DNA of 64,000 bases from Neocallimastix lanati (nom. inval.) (GCA_016946835.1 JACVTC010000084.1:357501-421500); one strand, 5' to 3'; positions 1-11,423 are shown, numbered from the stretch's first letter. The notes: generated by a model not told the origin, from the letters alone. Numbers and translations are program-made.

Positions 1-383
1 TTATAATAATATTTAATAATTTTAATAATTTTATAATATTAATAGTTTATAATAATTTTTATAATAATATTTAATTAATAATTTTAATAATTTTATAATA
101 ATTTTTAATAATAATATTTAATTAATAGTTTTAATAATTTAGTATCTTAAAAGTATAATTTTAATATTTACAATTGTATTTTAATATATACATATATTTA
201 ATAATATAACAATAAAGTAATTAATTAAAATTTATTTACATTATTTATAAGTTAAAATTAATTTATATTAAAATAAATTATTTTTACAATGAGGTTTAGG
301 TTATGAAGAATATAGGAAAGTACAATTTAGTAAAGAATTATTAATAATAAAATAAAGGTTATTAATTCATTATTTACCAAAAA
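1..383. other. A/T-rich non-coding stretch
   Basis: No open frame or RNA gene is visible. The only departure from plain A/T sequence is a slightly more complex patch around 290-380. The stretch ends in five A residues (379-383) that form the left target-site repeat of the LTR that follows. Confidence 0.6.
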
Positions 384-1508
384 TGATACGGGCTGGGGTT
401 GAAACACTAAGATATTCAAAACAAAATAAAAATAAATATTAACACATAACTATAAAAATAAATTTGACAAGAAAAAAAAATTAAATTTTAAAATATTCTT
501 TATTTAAATTTAAAATTAAAATTATTTGTTCCCAGTATTAAAAAGAAATTTATTCTTCTTTTTATACTTTTATTTTAATACATTTTATTTATTATTAATA
601 TATTCTTTATAAAAAAAACTATTATAACTATTTTATTTTAATTTTTAACTATTATTTTAAATTATTTTAAAAAAAAAAAATAACATTTATTAAATTAAAA
701 TATAAAAAATTAATTTAGAGATTGTATCACGAAGGGCATTCCGGGCGGTAGCTTCTTCTTGATATTGTTTTTCAGAAAGAGAATTATACAGAATTGATAT
801 TTTCTGTATTTTAGATCATTTTTTTATTATTGAAATTCTGTATTTTAGTTCATTTTTATTTTTAATAAAGATTTAATTTATTTTTGATTTTTGATTTATT
901 TTTAGTTTATTTCAAAGGTTTAGAAAATATTATACAGAAACTTATAATTCTGTATTTTATATCAAATATTTATTGAAATAGGTTTTTATTATTCTTAATA
1001 TAAAAATAAGAATTAATAATGATTTAAATATTATATAATTTTTAATAAGAATATTTAATAATAATTTTTATTATATTTAATATTAATAAAAGAAATTTAT
1101 AAGAATATTTAATAATAATTTTTATTATATTTAATATTAATAAAAGAAATTTATAAAAATATTTAATAATAATTTTTATTATATTTGATATTAATAAAAG
1201 ATTTTAATAAGAATATTTAATAATAATTTTTATTATATTTGATATTAATAAAAGAAATTTATAAGAATATTTAATAATAATTTTTATTATATTTAATATT
1301 AATAAAAGAAATTTATAAGAATATTTAATTATAATTTTTATTATATTTAATATTAATAAAGGAAATTAATATGAATATTTAATAATAATTTTTTTTATAT
1401 TTGATATTAATAAAAGAAATTTATAAGAATATTTAATAATAATTTTATTTTATTATTATTAAGAGTATTTAATAGGAAATACAAGGTATTTAGTGACACC
1501 CCGTATCA
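384..1508. mobile_element. Solo LTR, TGATA superfamily (about 1.1 kb)
   Basis: The segment begins TGATACGGG and ends CCCGTATCA, a perfect terminal inverted repeat of LTR type, and is flanked by AAAAA at 379-383 and 1509-1513 as a 5-bp target-site duplication. The same TGATAC/GTATCA ends occur in the LTRs at 17205, 19643, 40253, 41416 and 41890. If read on the minus strand the duplication is TTTTT, the same oligo(T) target used by those copies, so minus orientation is likely. No internal region is attached. It contains a tandem array (about 1045-1445) that makes it longer than its relatives. Confidence 0.7.
1045..1445. repeat. Tandem repeat, 54-bp unit, about 8 copies
   Basis: The word GAATATTTAAT (or a one-base variant) recurs near 1049, 1103, 1157, 1211, 1265, 1319, 1373 and 1427, a constant step of 54 bp. 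Each unit continues with an A/T stretch ending in AAAGAAATTTAT. The array lies inside the LTR at 384-1508 and probably arose there by unequal exchange. Confidence 0.8.
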
Positions 1509-1542
1509 AAAAATGGTCCATTACATCGAACTCCTAATTTAT

Positions 1543-2352
1543 TTAAGGTAAATATTCTAATATTCCAATTAATACACAATAATTTATTATTATTAAAATT
1601 GTTTCCCTGATATTGGAGAAAACAATATCTGGTATTATCCTTTTGACATAGTGGCAGCATTTTGTCCAATTATTATTGTATTGGAAAACATTAATGAATC
1701 TAATGTTTTCAGGGAGAGCTCGATTTAAAATACCGACCTTAACATTGTCATTAATATCGGAGTCTATTCTTTCCAATTCATCCAGGAGATTTTGTAAGAC
1801 AGCTAAGAAAATATGGACATCATCTTCTAAATTATATTTCAATTTATTAATTTTGTCTTTCAGGACCATTTTTCTTTGTTCAGGTCCTATGGTAAAAGAC
1901 TTGTTAAGTAGTTCCCATAATTGGAAGGCCGTTTTGCTTTGACTTTCCAATATTTTCTTGGTGTTCTCACCAAAATTATTTGTTATGATCCATTTTACTA
2001 ATATGTCATTTTTAATATCTTTTTCGCTTGTTCCGATTTCGTACACAAGGGAATTATCGAATTTATCAATCGTATATTTTTCAATGCTTTCTGTTATATC
2101 TTTCCTTCTTATCTTTTTCACTTTTTCATGACTTATGTAGTCATCGAGGTTATTAATACAAAGGAGATAAAGGATATTTGTTTTCCAGTTAACAAAGTTA
2201 TCTGTTGTCAATTCCGTAATATGGTTAAAGCTTTCACTGTAGTTAAAAGTGAACCCCTTTTGTGTGGGTTCATATTCACTGATGTTTATTATTTGGTCTT
2301 GGGTAGAATTGATACTATTTCTAGAATTACTTCTTAAGTTATTTCTGCTCAT
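1543..2352 (-). pseudogene. Copia-type Gag remnant (UBN2/retrotran_gag_2-like)
   Basis: An open frame of 269 codons encodes an Asn- and charge-rich protein. Residues about 45-215 look like the capsid region of Ty1/copia Gag: an early NFVNWK-type motif, a central FQLWELLNKSF segment (the family usually has W-x-x-L after an alpha-helical stretch), then a helix with HIFLAVLQNLLDEL and LPEN. These features fit the UBN2/retrotran_gag_2 family. The last 40 residues turn hydrophobic and unlike Gag, and no zinc knuckle, protease or pol follows, so the frame runs into unrelated DNA. No LTR partner was found to the right. I read it as a truncated gag, not a host gene; the family call is by motif shape only. 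Confidence 0.6.
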
Positions 2353-3142
2353 GTTAGTTTAATTCCGAAAAAAAAATGTTATTATGAATTATAATTGCTT
2401 ATTAATTATTTTATTACTTTCTTTAAATAATTTTGAAGAGTAAAAAAATATAATTTGAGTTTATTTATATTTCTAAAAAGTACTATTTGAATTCATAAAA
2501 TATCAATTTTGCTTTAAAAAAATATTGGTTATTATTTTTAGAAACATGATTTATTTCAATATTTTGTTTGGTTGATGATTTATTAAATTAATATATATAA
2601 TTGGAACGTTAAGAAAATTTTTATTTATATATGAAGTGATTAATCAGATGACATCTGTATATTTTGTTTATATTAAACATGATCAATATATTATAAATAA
2701 ATTAATATTAATAAAATTATATTGTCGTTGTTATTTTATTAATATTTTCTTTGTTATAGTATTGATCATTTGTTGATTTTAATTATGAAAAAATAGTTAT
2801 TTGATTGTCATATTTATATTTTATTATTATTGTTAGTTTATATTAAAAAAATCTAACTATTGGTGAGTTGTTTATAAAAATATTTTAAATTTTATTATGA
2901 TATTTGTTTATATTAAAAGTAATTTATTTATTTTGTGACTTGACCAATTTTATATTATTATTTATTTATTGTATAACCTTTAATTTGAATTATTTTTATT
3001 TATATTTTAACTTATTGTATTTTGTAGAGTTAGTATTATTGACGTTTTATTTATTATTATTTTTATATGAATGTCTGACATTATAATTTTAAAATTAGTT
3101 TATAGAAAAGAAATTGACTTTATTATTATTTTTTTTTTTTTT
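2353..3142. other. A/T-rich non-coding stretch
   Basis: Simple A/T sequence; the one short open frame in it is composed of Leu/Phe/Tyr codons expected by chance. Nothing else is recognisable, including no LTR end that would complete the copia-type remnant. Confidence 0.6.
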
Positions 3143-3147
3143 AGTAT

Positions 3148-3530
3148 TCAGCTTATATACTTAATAGCTGACTTAATTTTATTTAATTTATTATTAATTA
3201 CATGGCTGACCTTTTAAATAATTTATTGATATTCAGCTCATGTCTTTGATAGCTGACTTTTTTATTCAGCTTATGAATTAAATAGCTGACTTAATTAATA
3301 ATTGTGCTCAGCCTATGTATTTGATGGCTGACTTTTTTTTTTATTCAGCTTATAAATTAAATAGCTGACTTTATTTAGTTATAGTACTCAGCTTATACTT
3401 TTGATAGCTGACATCTTATCTTCTTATTCAGCTTATAGCTTAAATAGCTGACTCTATTGATTATAGTATTCAGCTTATATTTTTGATAGCTGACTCTTTT
3501 TTTTTTTTATCTTTTATTCAGCTTATAAGT
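3148..3530. repeat. Tandem array of TCAGCT...AGCTGA mini-hairpins
   Basis: Eight units of the form TCAGCT + 12-13 nt + AGCTGA occur at 3148-3171, 3233-3256, 3266-3289, 3308-3331, 3345-3368, 3388-3411, 3428-3451 and 3470-3493, with a ninth left half at 3518. A lone right half (ATGGCTGAC) lies at 3202. The two ends of every unit are reverse complements. In the unit at 3308-3331 both arms changed together (TCAGCC / GGCTGA), which keeps the pairing. Two loop types alternate (ending TTAAAT or TTTGAT), giving a higher-order period of about 80 bp. No open frame crosses the array. Confidence 0.85.
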
Positions 3531-4299
3531 TTTTTGATTTTACTGCCAATTTCTATTTAAACTTTTAAAACTATAATTTAATTTTATTTTTGATTAATCG
3601 GCACCTTATATTATCATATTATTTTAATAACTCGTATGAAATTATTTTTTAATGTTTTTGTTTAGAATTGGATATTTTGTTGAATTATTATTATTTTATA
3701 TATTATTATTAATTTTATTTTATTTTTTATTATTTAAAATAAATGAAAAAATAAATTAGTATGAATTTATATTTATTTGTCTTAAATAAGTATATATATT
3801 ACTGTAGTTATTAATACTTAACTTTCATTCTATCTCAATCGGTTGAGATTGAGACTCTTAATCTGTTAATAAACACACAATTAAGAGACACACAATATTA
3901 AGATAATATTATAATTATGTTTAAGTAAAGATGTTTTATATTCTTTATTATATATTAATATTTATTATTATAAATATATATAATTAAGTATGTATGATTG
4001 TATATATATATATTAAGGTTTTTTATTGTTTAAAGAGAAAAAAAAAATTAGGATTATTATTTAAGCACGTTTTATAGTATTTCGAGTATTTTGTATTTGT
4101 AAAATATTGGATAATCATAGATTAAATTTTATATTAAAATATATTTTTAACAAAATTAAATTATTTCTAATTTCTATATATTTTAAAAATTTAATACATT
4201 AAATTTTTGTACAACTTTACACTATATTTATAATTATTAATATTTATTTTCCACTCTAAGGCTATATTAATTTTATGGATTTCAATCGGTCTTGTACCA
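3531..4299. other. A/T-rich stretch with two adjacent perfect hairpins
   Basis: Non-coding. At 3832-3849 ATCTCAA and TTGAGAT pair around the tetraloop TCGG. At 3855-3887 CTCTTAAT and ATTAAGAG pair around a 17-nt loop. The pair resembles the promoter-proximal hairpin seen in the LTR at 12376-13260, so this may be the remains of another LTR, but I found no ends. Confidence 0.45.
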
Positions 4300-4303
4300 G
4301 AAA

Positions 4304-5227
4304 TGTTGAGGTTCGGGACAGAATAATAATAAATATAGAAATAAATACTAAAATAAAAAAAAATTAAAAATTAAAATATATCTTTTTTTAAAATATTTTA
4401 TTTATTTATTTAATAAAAATTATTCAATTAAAAACTAAAAATAAATTAATTTCTTTAATAAGATTATATTTTTTTTTTTTCAGATTATTTTTCTAAAATA
4501 CAATTTTCTCATCTATTTATATTTTTTTTATCGTTAGAAATGGTCAAGCCATTTCTTTAGAATATCTTAGAGTTACATGTTTGAATTGTATTTAAATTAT
4601 AAATTCATAATCTATTCTATTATAATAAATAATTATTACATATTATTAAATTCTAAACTATTTATTATTAATTGTAGTGATAATATATTTTAAAAATAAT
4701 TTTATTACTTTTACAGAACTATTAGTAATAGAGTATTATTTAATTTTATACTATTTTTAAATAAAAGTATTTTAGATTATTATCTATTATTAATCTTATT
4801 ATAAATAGGGTGTATTTTGGAAGGAAGTATTACTAATTTTAATGACAAGGATCATGGATTTAAGTAAAATATTTTTAAATCATTATTAATTATATTAATT
4901 TTTATTAATAATAAATAATCTGTATTAGTAATATTTGTAAAATAAAATTTTCTTTAATAATAAAATATTGATAGAATAAATCATATTAATAAAACTAGAT
5001 ATTGATAATAATATTGATATTAATAATATAGTGTTAATTTTAATAATAAAGTATTGATATTAATAAAGAATTTATATTAATAATAATAAATTTAATATTA
5101 GTAATAATTTGGCAGTAATAGAACATAAGAAAGTTCCCCAAGTGAGGAAATAAATAATTTAATTTTAGTGGTTAAGTTATTTTTATGAAAAATAATAAAA
5201 TTAACATTATTTGTTCATTCCTTAACA
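4304..5227 (-). repeat. E1 left LTR (3' LTR on minus strand)
   Basis: Starts TGTTGAG, ends TTAACA; 924 bp; matches 11448-12371 almost throughout. The sequence on its right (5228-5240, minus strand AGCAAGGGCATCT) is a purine-rich tract placed where plus-strand priming is expected. Confidence 0.9.
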
Positions 5228-5250
5228 AGATGCCCTTGCTAAGACTCAAG

Positions 5251-8200
5251 CTATACAGAAGCTGAGTTAAACTTGATTATGTTCTTTAAGTGAACATTGC
5301 GGTTCATTTATATACCCGACTTAGGATCGGCCAATGTTACTGTGTTGAATTGTTTCTTAATTACTTGGAGTGGTCCAACAAAATATGGTTCTAACTTGGT
5401 TCGAGTAAAATTCCTTACTAAGACTAAATCACCAGGTTTTATTCTTTTACCCTGATTCATACTATTCTTTTGTTCTCTACGAGTAGCCCAGTATTTATTT
5501 GCATTTTTGATATTGGCCGCAGCTTCCATAGTCCATAAATAGTGATTGACAAATTTTTCCAATAGGATTTCATCCGAAGATTTGTTTACACTTTTAGTTG
5601 GTCTAGCAGCTATGTCAAAGGGTTGTTGGTCTTCTCGTCCATAAACAAGTTCAAAGCTAGAGTGATTAGTAACCGAATTTTTGGTTGTATGAAGAGCCCA
5701 TAAAGCGGAAGGTAAGACTTCGTCCCATTCTTTTTGTTTATTTCCTAAAAGTCTAAGTAGTTTTCCAATTTCTTTATTTCGGTTTTCTGTAAGACCGTTC
5801 GTTTCTGGATGATAAGTTGTACTGAACCTCACATACACATCATAAAGATCTAGGAACATTTTTGTCATATCCGAATTGAATTGAACACCATTATCAGTTG
5901 TAATTGTTTGAGGCACACCATGACGAGAGAATACATTAATTAAAAATTTTATTACATCTTTTGAAGTTACATTTTCAGTTGGCTCGGCCTCTACCCATTT
6001 AGTAAAATAGTCCACGATTACCAAAATATATTTATTATTGTTTGATGTTTTCTCTAGAGGTCCAATTATATCTAAACCTAAATGTGTGAAAGGTCCTTCA
6101 ACTTCTGTAGGAATATCTTCTGTTGGTTCTGGGTATGCTTTGGGTCTATTTAGTTGACATTGTTCGCATTTTGAAATAATTCTTTTAATATCATTTACCA
6201 TGTTGTTCCAATAGTAACTTTTTCGTAATCGTTGGTAAGTTTTATTATATCCTTCATGTCCTATGCCATGAGCTTCAAAAATGAGTTTGACCTTTTCATT
6301 AGTATCAGTGATTAATTTCCTATAAGTATTTCCATCTATAAAGTATTCAATTCCATCAATTGTTGTAAATTTTTCTTCCATAAATTCTTTTACAACTTTA
6401 GATAATAAAGATTCATCAACTTTTGAAGAGAGTTTTGTTGCCAATATTTTCTTATCATTTATACTTTTCATTCGAGAAAGAGCATCAGCTACAGCATTCT
6501 TTTTGCCAGGTTCATATCGAATTTCTACACCTAAAAGATTTACAGCTAAACACCATCTGGTTTGTCGAGCACTTGTTGGTTCTTTCTTGTTGAATAATCC
6601 TACTAAGGGTTTATGGTCAGTATAGATTATTGTTTTAATGGGATTTCCCATAATATAAGGTTTAAATTTTGTTAAGCAATAAAATAGAGCAGTTCCTTCT
6701 AGATCTGTAATTCCGTAATTTCTTTCATGTTTAGTTAATGTTCTACTTATATAGTGTACAGGATGCTCTTTTTTCGTTTCATCATCTTTTTGTAATAGGA
6801 CACCACCAATGCCATCATACGATGCATCGGTTCGAATAATAAATTCTTTCTCGAAACATGGAAATTTTAAAATTGGTGCATTCATTAATTTTTCTTTAAG
6901 TATATTAAAGCTATCATTTTGCTCTTTATTCCATCGGAATTCAACATCTTTTCTTAACAATTTGCAAAGAGGAGCTGTTATTCGAGCATATTTATCGATG
7001 AAGTCTCGATAATATCCTATCGCCCCTAGGAAAGACCGTAATTCATGGAGGTTTGAAGGAAGTTTCCAATTTTTAATTGATTCAATCTTGCTATCAAGAG
7101 GGCTCAGACCTTGTGCAGATACTTTGTGACCGAGGACTTCAACTTCTGTTTGCATAAACGAACATTTTTCAATATTGATTTTAAATTTGTGTTCTTTGAA
7201 AACAGCGAGTACTTTAGCAATATGTTCGAGGTGTTCTTCTAAAGATTTTGAGTATATAAGGATATCGTCAATGAAATTGAAAACAAAATCACCAATGAAA
7301 GGAAAGAGAATTTTGTTCATATCACTTTGAAAAGTTGCTGGAGCGTTAGTAAGTCCGAAAGGCATGACTTTGAATTGATAATTTCCGAATTTTATGGTAA
7401 AACTGGTAACTTCAACGCTTTCTTCATCCATAAGTATTTGATGATATCCGGAGTAAAGGTGCATTGTAGTAAATATTATAGCACCATCTAAACTATCGAA
7501 TATTTCATCAATATTTGGAAGAGAATATGAATCCTTTATAGTAGCATCATTGACTTTTCTATAGTCAACACACATTCTCCATTTACCATTTGGTTTAGGA
7601 ACAAGAACAACAGGCGAAGACCATTCTGAATATGATGGTTCAATAAGTTTTTTATTTATTAATTTAGTAAGTTCTTCTTTAAGAATGTCTGTTTTTAGTT
7701 TAGAGATTCTATAAAATTTTTGTTTAATTGGCCTAGCACCAGGTTTAAGGTGAATTTTATGTGGAGATAAGTTCGAAGGTGTTAATTCTTCAGAAGAGGT
7801 CGCAATTATAACTATATTATCTTCTAAAAGTTTAATTATTTGATCTCGATACTTTTTATTAAGAGTATTGATAAATTTTTCGTTATGAATATATTCTCGA
7901 GGAGGAAGACCTTCCATTTTCTTAAGTTCTTTCTTAATAGATTCATTAGAAATAGCTTTTACAAAACAAACTAGTTTTTCTTCATTTTCATATTGATTGT
8001 TTATAGGAGCAATTTCTTCAACCGATACATTATCATTGAATTGGCAAAGACCATAAAGAATAGGATGAATAAACAATTTATGATCTATTTGAATTTTCAA
8101 GTTAATAAGAATATCAAAGAAAGGATCTTCTTTATCTATAACTCTACATGTAGCAACCATATGGAAATTATTAATTTGTATAGGAATATTGATTAAATGA

Positions 8201-9356
8201 TCTTCCGAATAATCATCATTAATAGTTGCTAGTCAGATTCTTCCACGACTGATTCCAATAGGTTCATATACAGAAGGTAACTTTCTAAGGAATTGATAAT
8301 TAATAATATTTAAATTACTACAAGAATCAATCAATGCTTTTCCTTTGACTCCTTCAACAGTAACGTCGACCATGGCTATATCATCTTCTTTGGGTTCTTT
8401 GTTTTTACTTTTATAAGTGTGATCGAGATTATTAACTATAGTAGTAGCAGCACAAATGTTGTCAACGGCACCGACTATCTTAATAGAATCTTTTTCTAAC
8501 TTTAAACCTTTTGCAACTTGAGATCTGATTTTTGGTGATACTTCAAATAATTCTCCAAAGGTAATATTACATTTAGTAGTATTTAAGTCTTTAATAACAT
8601 TGTAAGGTAGATGATCAGCTATCATTTAGATCTTTCTTGGAACTCTAGGAATTTTGTTTCCTGGAAGTTTATTTACTTTTAGTTTATCATTAATGAGTTT
8701 ATTTAATGTATTATTTGGAATACTATTTTCATCATTATTAGAAATAATATGATCAATTTCATCAATATCAACAATTTCAATGGGCGAGGTGGAAGTAGAT
8801 GCAAGTTCTGTATCACTAACCTCTTTTCCTTTTTCTTTTTCTTTTCTGCGATTAGATAAATCTATATCAGTAATTTCCATAGGTGATTGAGAAGTACTAG
8901 CACGTTCTTTATCACGAATTTCTTTTTCTTTTTGTTTTTCGAGATTGATTAAGGGTTGTGACATTATCGAAGGATGTATCTGACTTGATGTTTGTTTTGG
9001 AGTTGGATTAACTTTCAATTCATTTTCTTTCTTCTTTCGCAAAGCTGGAGTAACAATTGGTCGAGGATTATCTCGAAGACTTTTGTGAATTTTCTTTTCT
9101 TGATTACCTTTATGATCTTTACTAATGTTATCACGCTTTCTTTTAAAAGCAGCAACCAAGTAGTCGTTTTCATCTTGAATTAAGTCAATATCTTCTAAAT
9201 CATTGATGTCTTCTTCTTCGATTTCATCCTCAGATAATTCATAACTTTTTTTTTGATCTTCTATTTCTTCATGGAAGTAGTCATTAGCTGAAGATTGTTG
9301 ATATTTAACGAAAGCTATTTTATTGACAATGGGAGTGCTTCTTCTCCCTTTTAGTG
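5251..9356 (-). pseudogene. pol: E1 pol: protease, RT, RNase H, integrase; inactivated
   Basis: One reading frame of about 1,370 codons, in -1 register to gag, is open from the gag end to 5251 apart from in-frame stops at 8626-8628 (TAA), 8233-8235 (TGA) and 5308-5310 (TAA). The order is an acidic and basic linker, the pre-protease domain typical of fungal gypsy elements, a retropepsin (LIDSCSN), RT, RNase H (RTDASYDGIGG; TDLEGTA; YTDHKPL) and integrase (HX3H/CX2C zinc finger; LDIIG, TTDNG and LTENRN as D-D-E). Two catalytic defects are visible: the retropepsin D-[ST]-G reads D-S-C, and the first RT aspartate (normally in TxxDLxSGYHQ) is His in TTMHLYSGYHQ. The YxDD box reads FIDD. No chromodomain follows the integrase. 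Pol appears dead. Confidence 0.85.
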
Positions 9357-9363
9357 ATTTAAA
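9331..9363 (-). promoter_or_regulatory. -1 ribosomal frameshift signal between E1 gag and pol
   Basis: On the minus strand gag ends CGT TTA AAT CAC TAA. The heptamer T TTA AAT (9357-9363) is in the correct X XXY YYZ register for a -1 slip. After an 8-nt spacer that contains the gag stop comes a perfect hairpin, GGGAG / CTCCC with an 8-nt loop (9331-9348). The -1 frame is open from the heptamer through the pol linker, and pol has no ATG of its own near its start. Confidence 0.8.
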
Positions 9364-10301
9364 CGTTTGTTTTCGAAGTATTCCTGACGATTCTTTTTGA
9401 TAATAGCATTAAGTTTTGGACATTCGGTTTGAAAATGACCTTCTTCACTACAAAAGAAACAGGTACTAACAGTTAAACCTTTTATTCTTTTAGTTAAGTT
9501 ATCAACAGTTGAATCTTTTTCCTTTATTTTTGAATCATTAAATACTTTTCCTTTAGATTGGTTGTTATTAAAATTTGATGATTTATAAGAATTGTTGAAA
9601 TTTTTTCTAAAATTTTCGTTTATTTCTTGGTTAAAGGTAGGCATCAATCTATCTACTTTTTCAGCTATTGCAAATGCTTTCTTTAAAGAAATGTCATCCT
9701 TGAGTGAAACCTTTTTCCAAGCTTCTTTATTATTTTTCAAAGAATCAGCATAATCCAATACACTAATTCTTCTTTTCCTCTTTTTATCGAGTTTTAAATA
9801 GAGTGATCGATAGCGAATGTTAAAATCTTTAACTTTTTCATACTTTTTAATTTTTAAGGAGCGAAGTTCCTTAAGCAAGACGTTTTGATCTTCTTTTTTT
9901 CCATAAAATGTTTCTAACTCATTAATAATTTCATCAAGACTTGGATAATGATTATCTTCTTCATCATCGCTATCATCGTCATCATCGTCATCATCATCAT
10001 CGTCATCGTCATCACTAAAGTTTTTGCCATATTCCATATTTTGAATTACTTCTCTTGGTTCACCAGTCGAAGTTAAGATACATGCCGTAAAAATAGTTTC
10101 TGGATCATCTACATGTTGATATCTGATCCAAAATTTTAAATCTGAAGCCCAAGATCTAATATCGAGATGTTCTTTGCTTAGTTTTTCTATGTCTTTTAAT
10201 TCTTTCTTGAGTTCTCTAAAGCTAATAGCGTGATTTTTGTTTATAACAGTTGGAATTGGAACTGAAGGATTTGAAGTTGATGGAGAAGATCCTGAACTCA
10301 T
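9351..10301 (-). CDS. gag: E1 Gag, zinc-knuckle type
   Basis: A 316-residue Gag starting MSSGSSPS; the frame is open further upstream to 10487, but that extension is translated leader repeats, so the ATG at 10301 is preferred. Residues about 25-255 form the capsid region, interrupted by an acidic run of more than a dozen Asp (complement of 9965-10010). A CCHC knuckle, CFFCSEEGHFQTEC (CX2CX4HX4C), lies near the C-terminus for RNA packaging. The Gag is uninterrupted, unlike its pol. Segments such as PSLDEIINELETFYG and AFAIAEKVDRL align with PSLKEIKIALEEYLE and ALKYAEKVERI in the gag-only element at 17205-20107, so the two share ancestry. Confidence 0.85.
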   Translation of the reverse strand: MSSGSSPSTSNPSVPIPTVINKNHAISFRELKKELKDIEKLSKEHLDIRSWASDLKFWIRYQHVDDPETIFTACILTSTGEPREVIQNMEYGKNFSDDDDDDDDDDDDDDSDDEEDNHYPSLDEIINELETFYGKKEDQNVLLKELRSLKIKKYEKVKDFNIRYRSLYLKLDKKRKRRISVLDYADSLKNNKEAWKKVSLKDDISLKKAFAIAEKVDRLMPTFNQEINENFRKNFNNSYKSSNFNNNQSKGKVFNDSKIKEKDSTVDNLTKRIKGLTVSTCFFCSEEGHFQTECPKLNAIIKKNRQEYFENKRLNH

Positions 10302-10454
10302 TTTAACTAATATTGAAAGTAACAGAATAGAATTGAGCAAAATGAATGTTTGAAAATAATTAATAAATAATATTGACTGAAGTAATATCAGATTTTTCTT
10401 GAAGTTAATAATTCTAGTATAAACTAAAGTCCAATGACAACCAAATATACTATT

Positions 10455-10785
10455 GAAGATATAAACTAGTGTTACACTGACCCCCAAATATATCTGAAAA
10501 GAATAATATATAGATATAAACTAGTGTAGTGATAACCCCTAAATATATCGGAATAATAAATAATATAGATATAAACTAGTGCTTTGTCTTGCCCCTAAAT
10601 ATATCGGAATAATAAATAATATAGATATAAACTAGTGCTTTGTCTTGCCCCTAAATATATCGGAATAATAAATAATATAGATATAAACTAGTGCTTTGTC
10701 TTGCCCCTAAATATATCGGAATAATAAATAATATAGATATAAACTAGTCTTTGTCTTGCCCCTAAATATATCTTGATAATTGTAT
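10455..10785 (-). repeat. Leader tandem repeat, 55-56 bp x 6
   Basis: AAACTAGT recurs at 10463, 10518, 10573, 10629, 10685 and 10741; each copy is followed by a CCCCTAAATATATC-type block. Four copies are nearly identical and the outer ones are degenerate. The array sits in the 5' leader of E1 just upstream of gag, and its innermost copies run into the N-terminal extension of the gag frame. Confidence 0.85.
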
Positions 10786-11040
10786 TGTTCTTTACTTTCA
10801 AAAAAAAAATTTTAATGTAATAGACTCTTCGAATTAATGGTGTTGTTGTGTGCTTTTGTTATTATCAATTGGCAATGTGGTAGGAAACTTTTTCTGAGTG
10901 GACCGTAAGACGACTTTGATATAACTCAAATAAAATTTAAAAATAAAAATATTATTAGTAAACAATTAAAAAAAATAAAATATGATTTATTAGAACAAAA
11001 AAAATTTTATGGAATAATATACATATAAAAAGAGCATTTC

Positions 11041-11285
11041 CTGGAATTTTCCATATCCAGTACTAAAAAGTAGGTATGTAGTGCTTGAATTACCACAGCT
11101 TGCCTATTACGGTGTCATGTAGTAATCAAACCAGACGCTTCTGCTTTCAAATAAACAGAACGACCAGAGCTCAAGAATGACCTTTCAGTTCTTGAGATAA
11201 ATTAATCCGGAAACTACCTACTGTTGGAATTTTAGTACTAGGTATGCTTCTAAACCGTACTAAATCCCTTTTTATATGTTTCCAA
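11041..11285 (-). ncRNA. Structured domain in E1 leader RNA
   Basis: A G/C-richer island in an A/T sea, non-coding, between the primer-binding site and the leader repeats. An 8-bp long-range stem (AGTAGGTA 11069-11076 with TACCTACT 11215-11222) encloses an 8-bp hairpin (CTCAAGAA 11170-11177 with TTCTTGAG 11189-11196), and there is a short CAGA/TCTG hairpin between. The position is that of a packaging or dimerisation signal; that role is an inference. I looked for a hammerhead core and saw none. Confidence 0.5.
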
Positions 11286-11423
11286 TAAATTTTATTTTAT
11301 TAAAGCTTCACCGGTAATTGCTTACCTATCACTTTAATATTAAAAAAATTAACAAAAAAAATTGTTTTATTAGAAATATTACTATCCTATTATTGTTTAC
11401 TCTATATTTACGATTATTAACTT

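Noticed and set aside
1514-1534. Primer-binding site (TGGTCCATTACATC) after the LTR at 384-1508
   Set aside because: The LTR is flanked by a target duplication on both sides, as a solo LTR, and the sequence does not fit the spacing of a tRNA 3' end.
3148-3530. CRISPR-like array
   Set aside because: Units are short palindromes with similar loops, not long repeats with unique spacers, and the window is eukaryotic.
11041-11285. Hammerhead or other self-cleaving ribozyme in the E1 leader
   Set aside because: No CTGATGA and GAAA core pair in the required arrangement on either strand.
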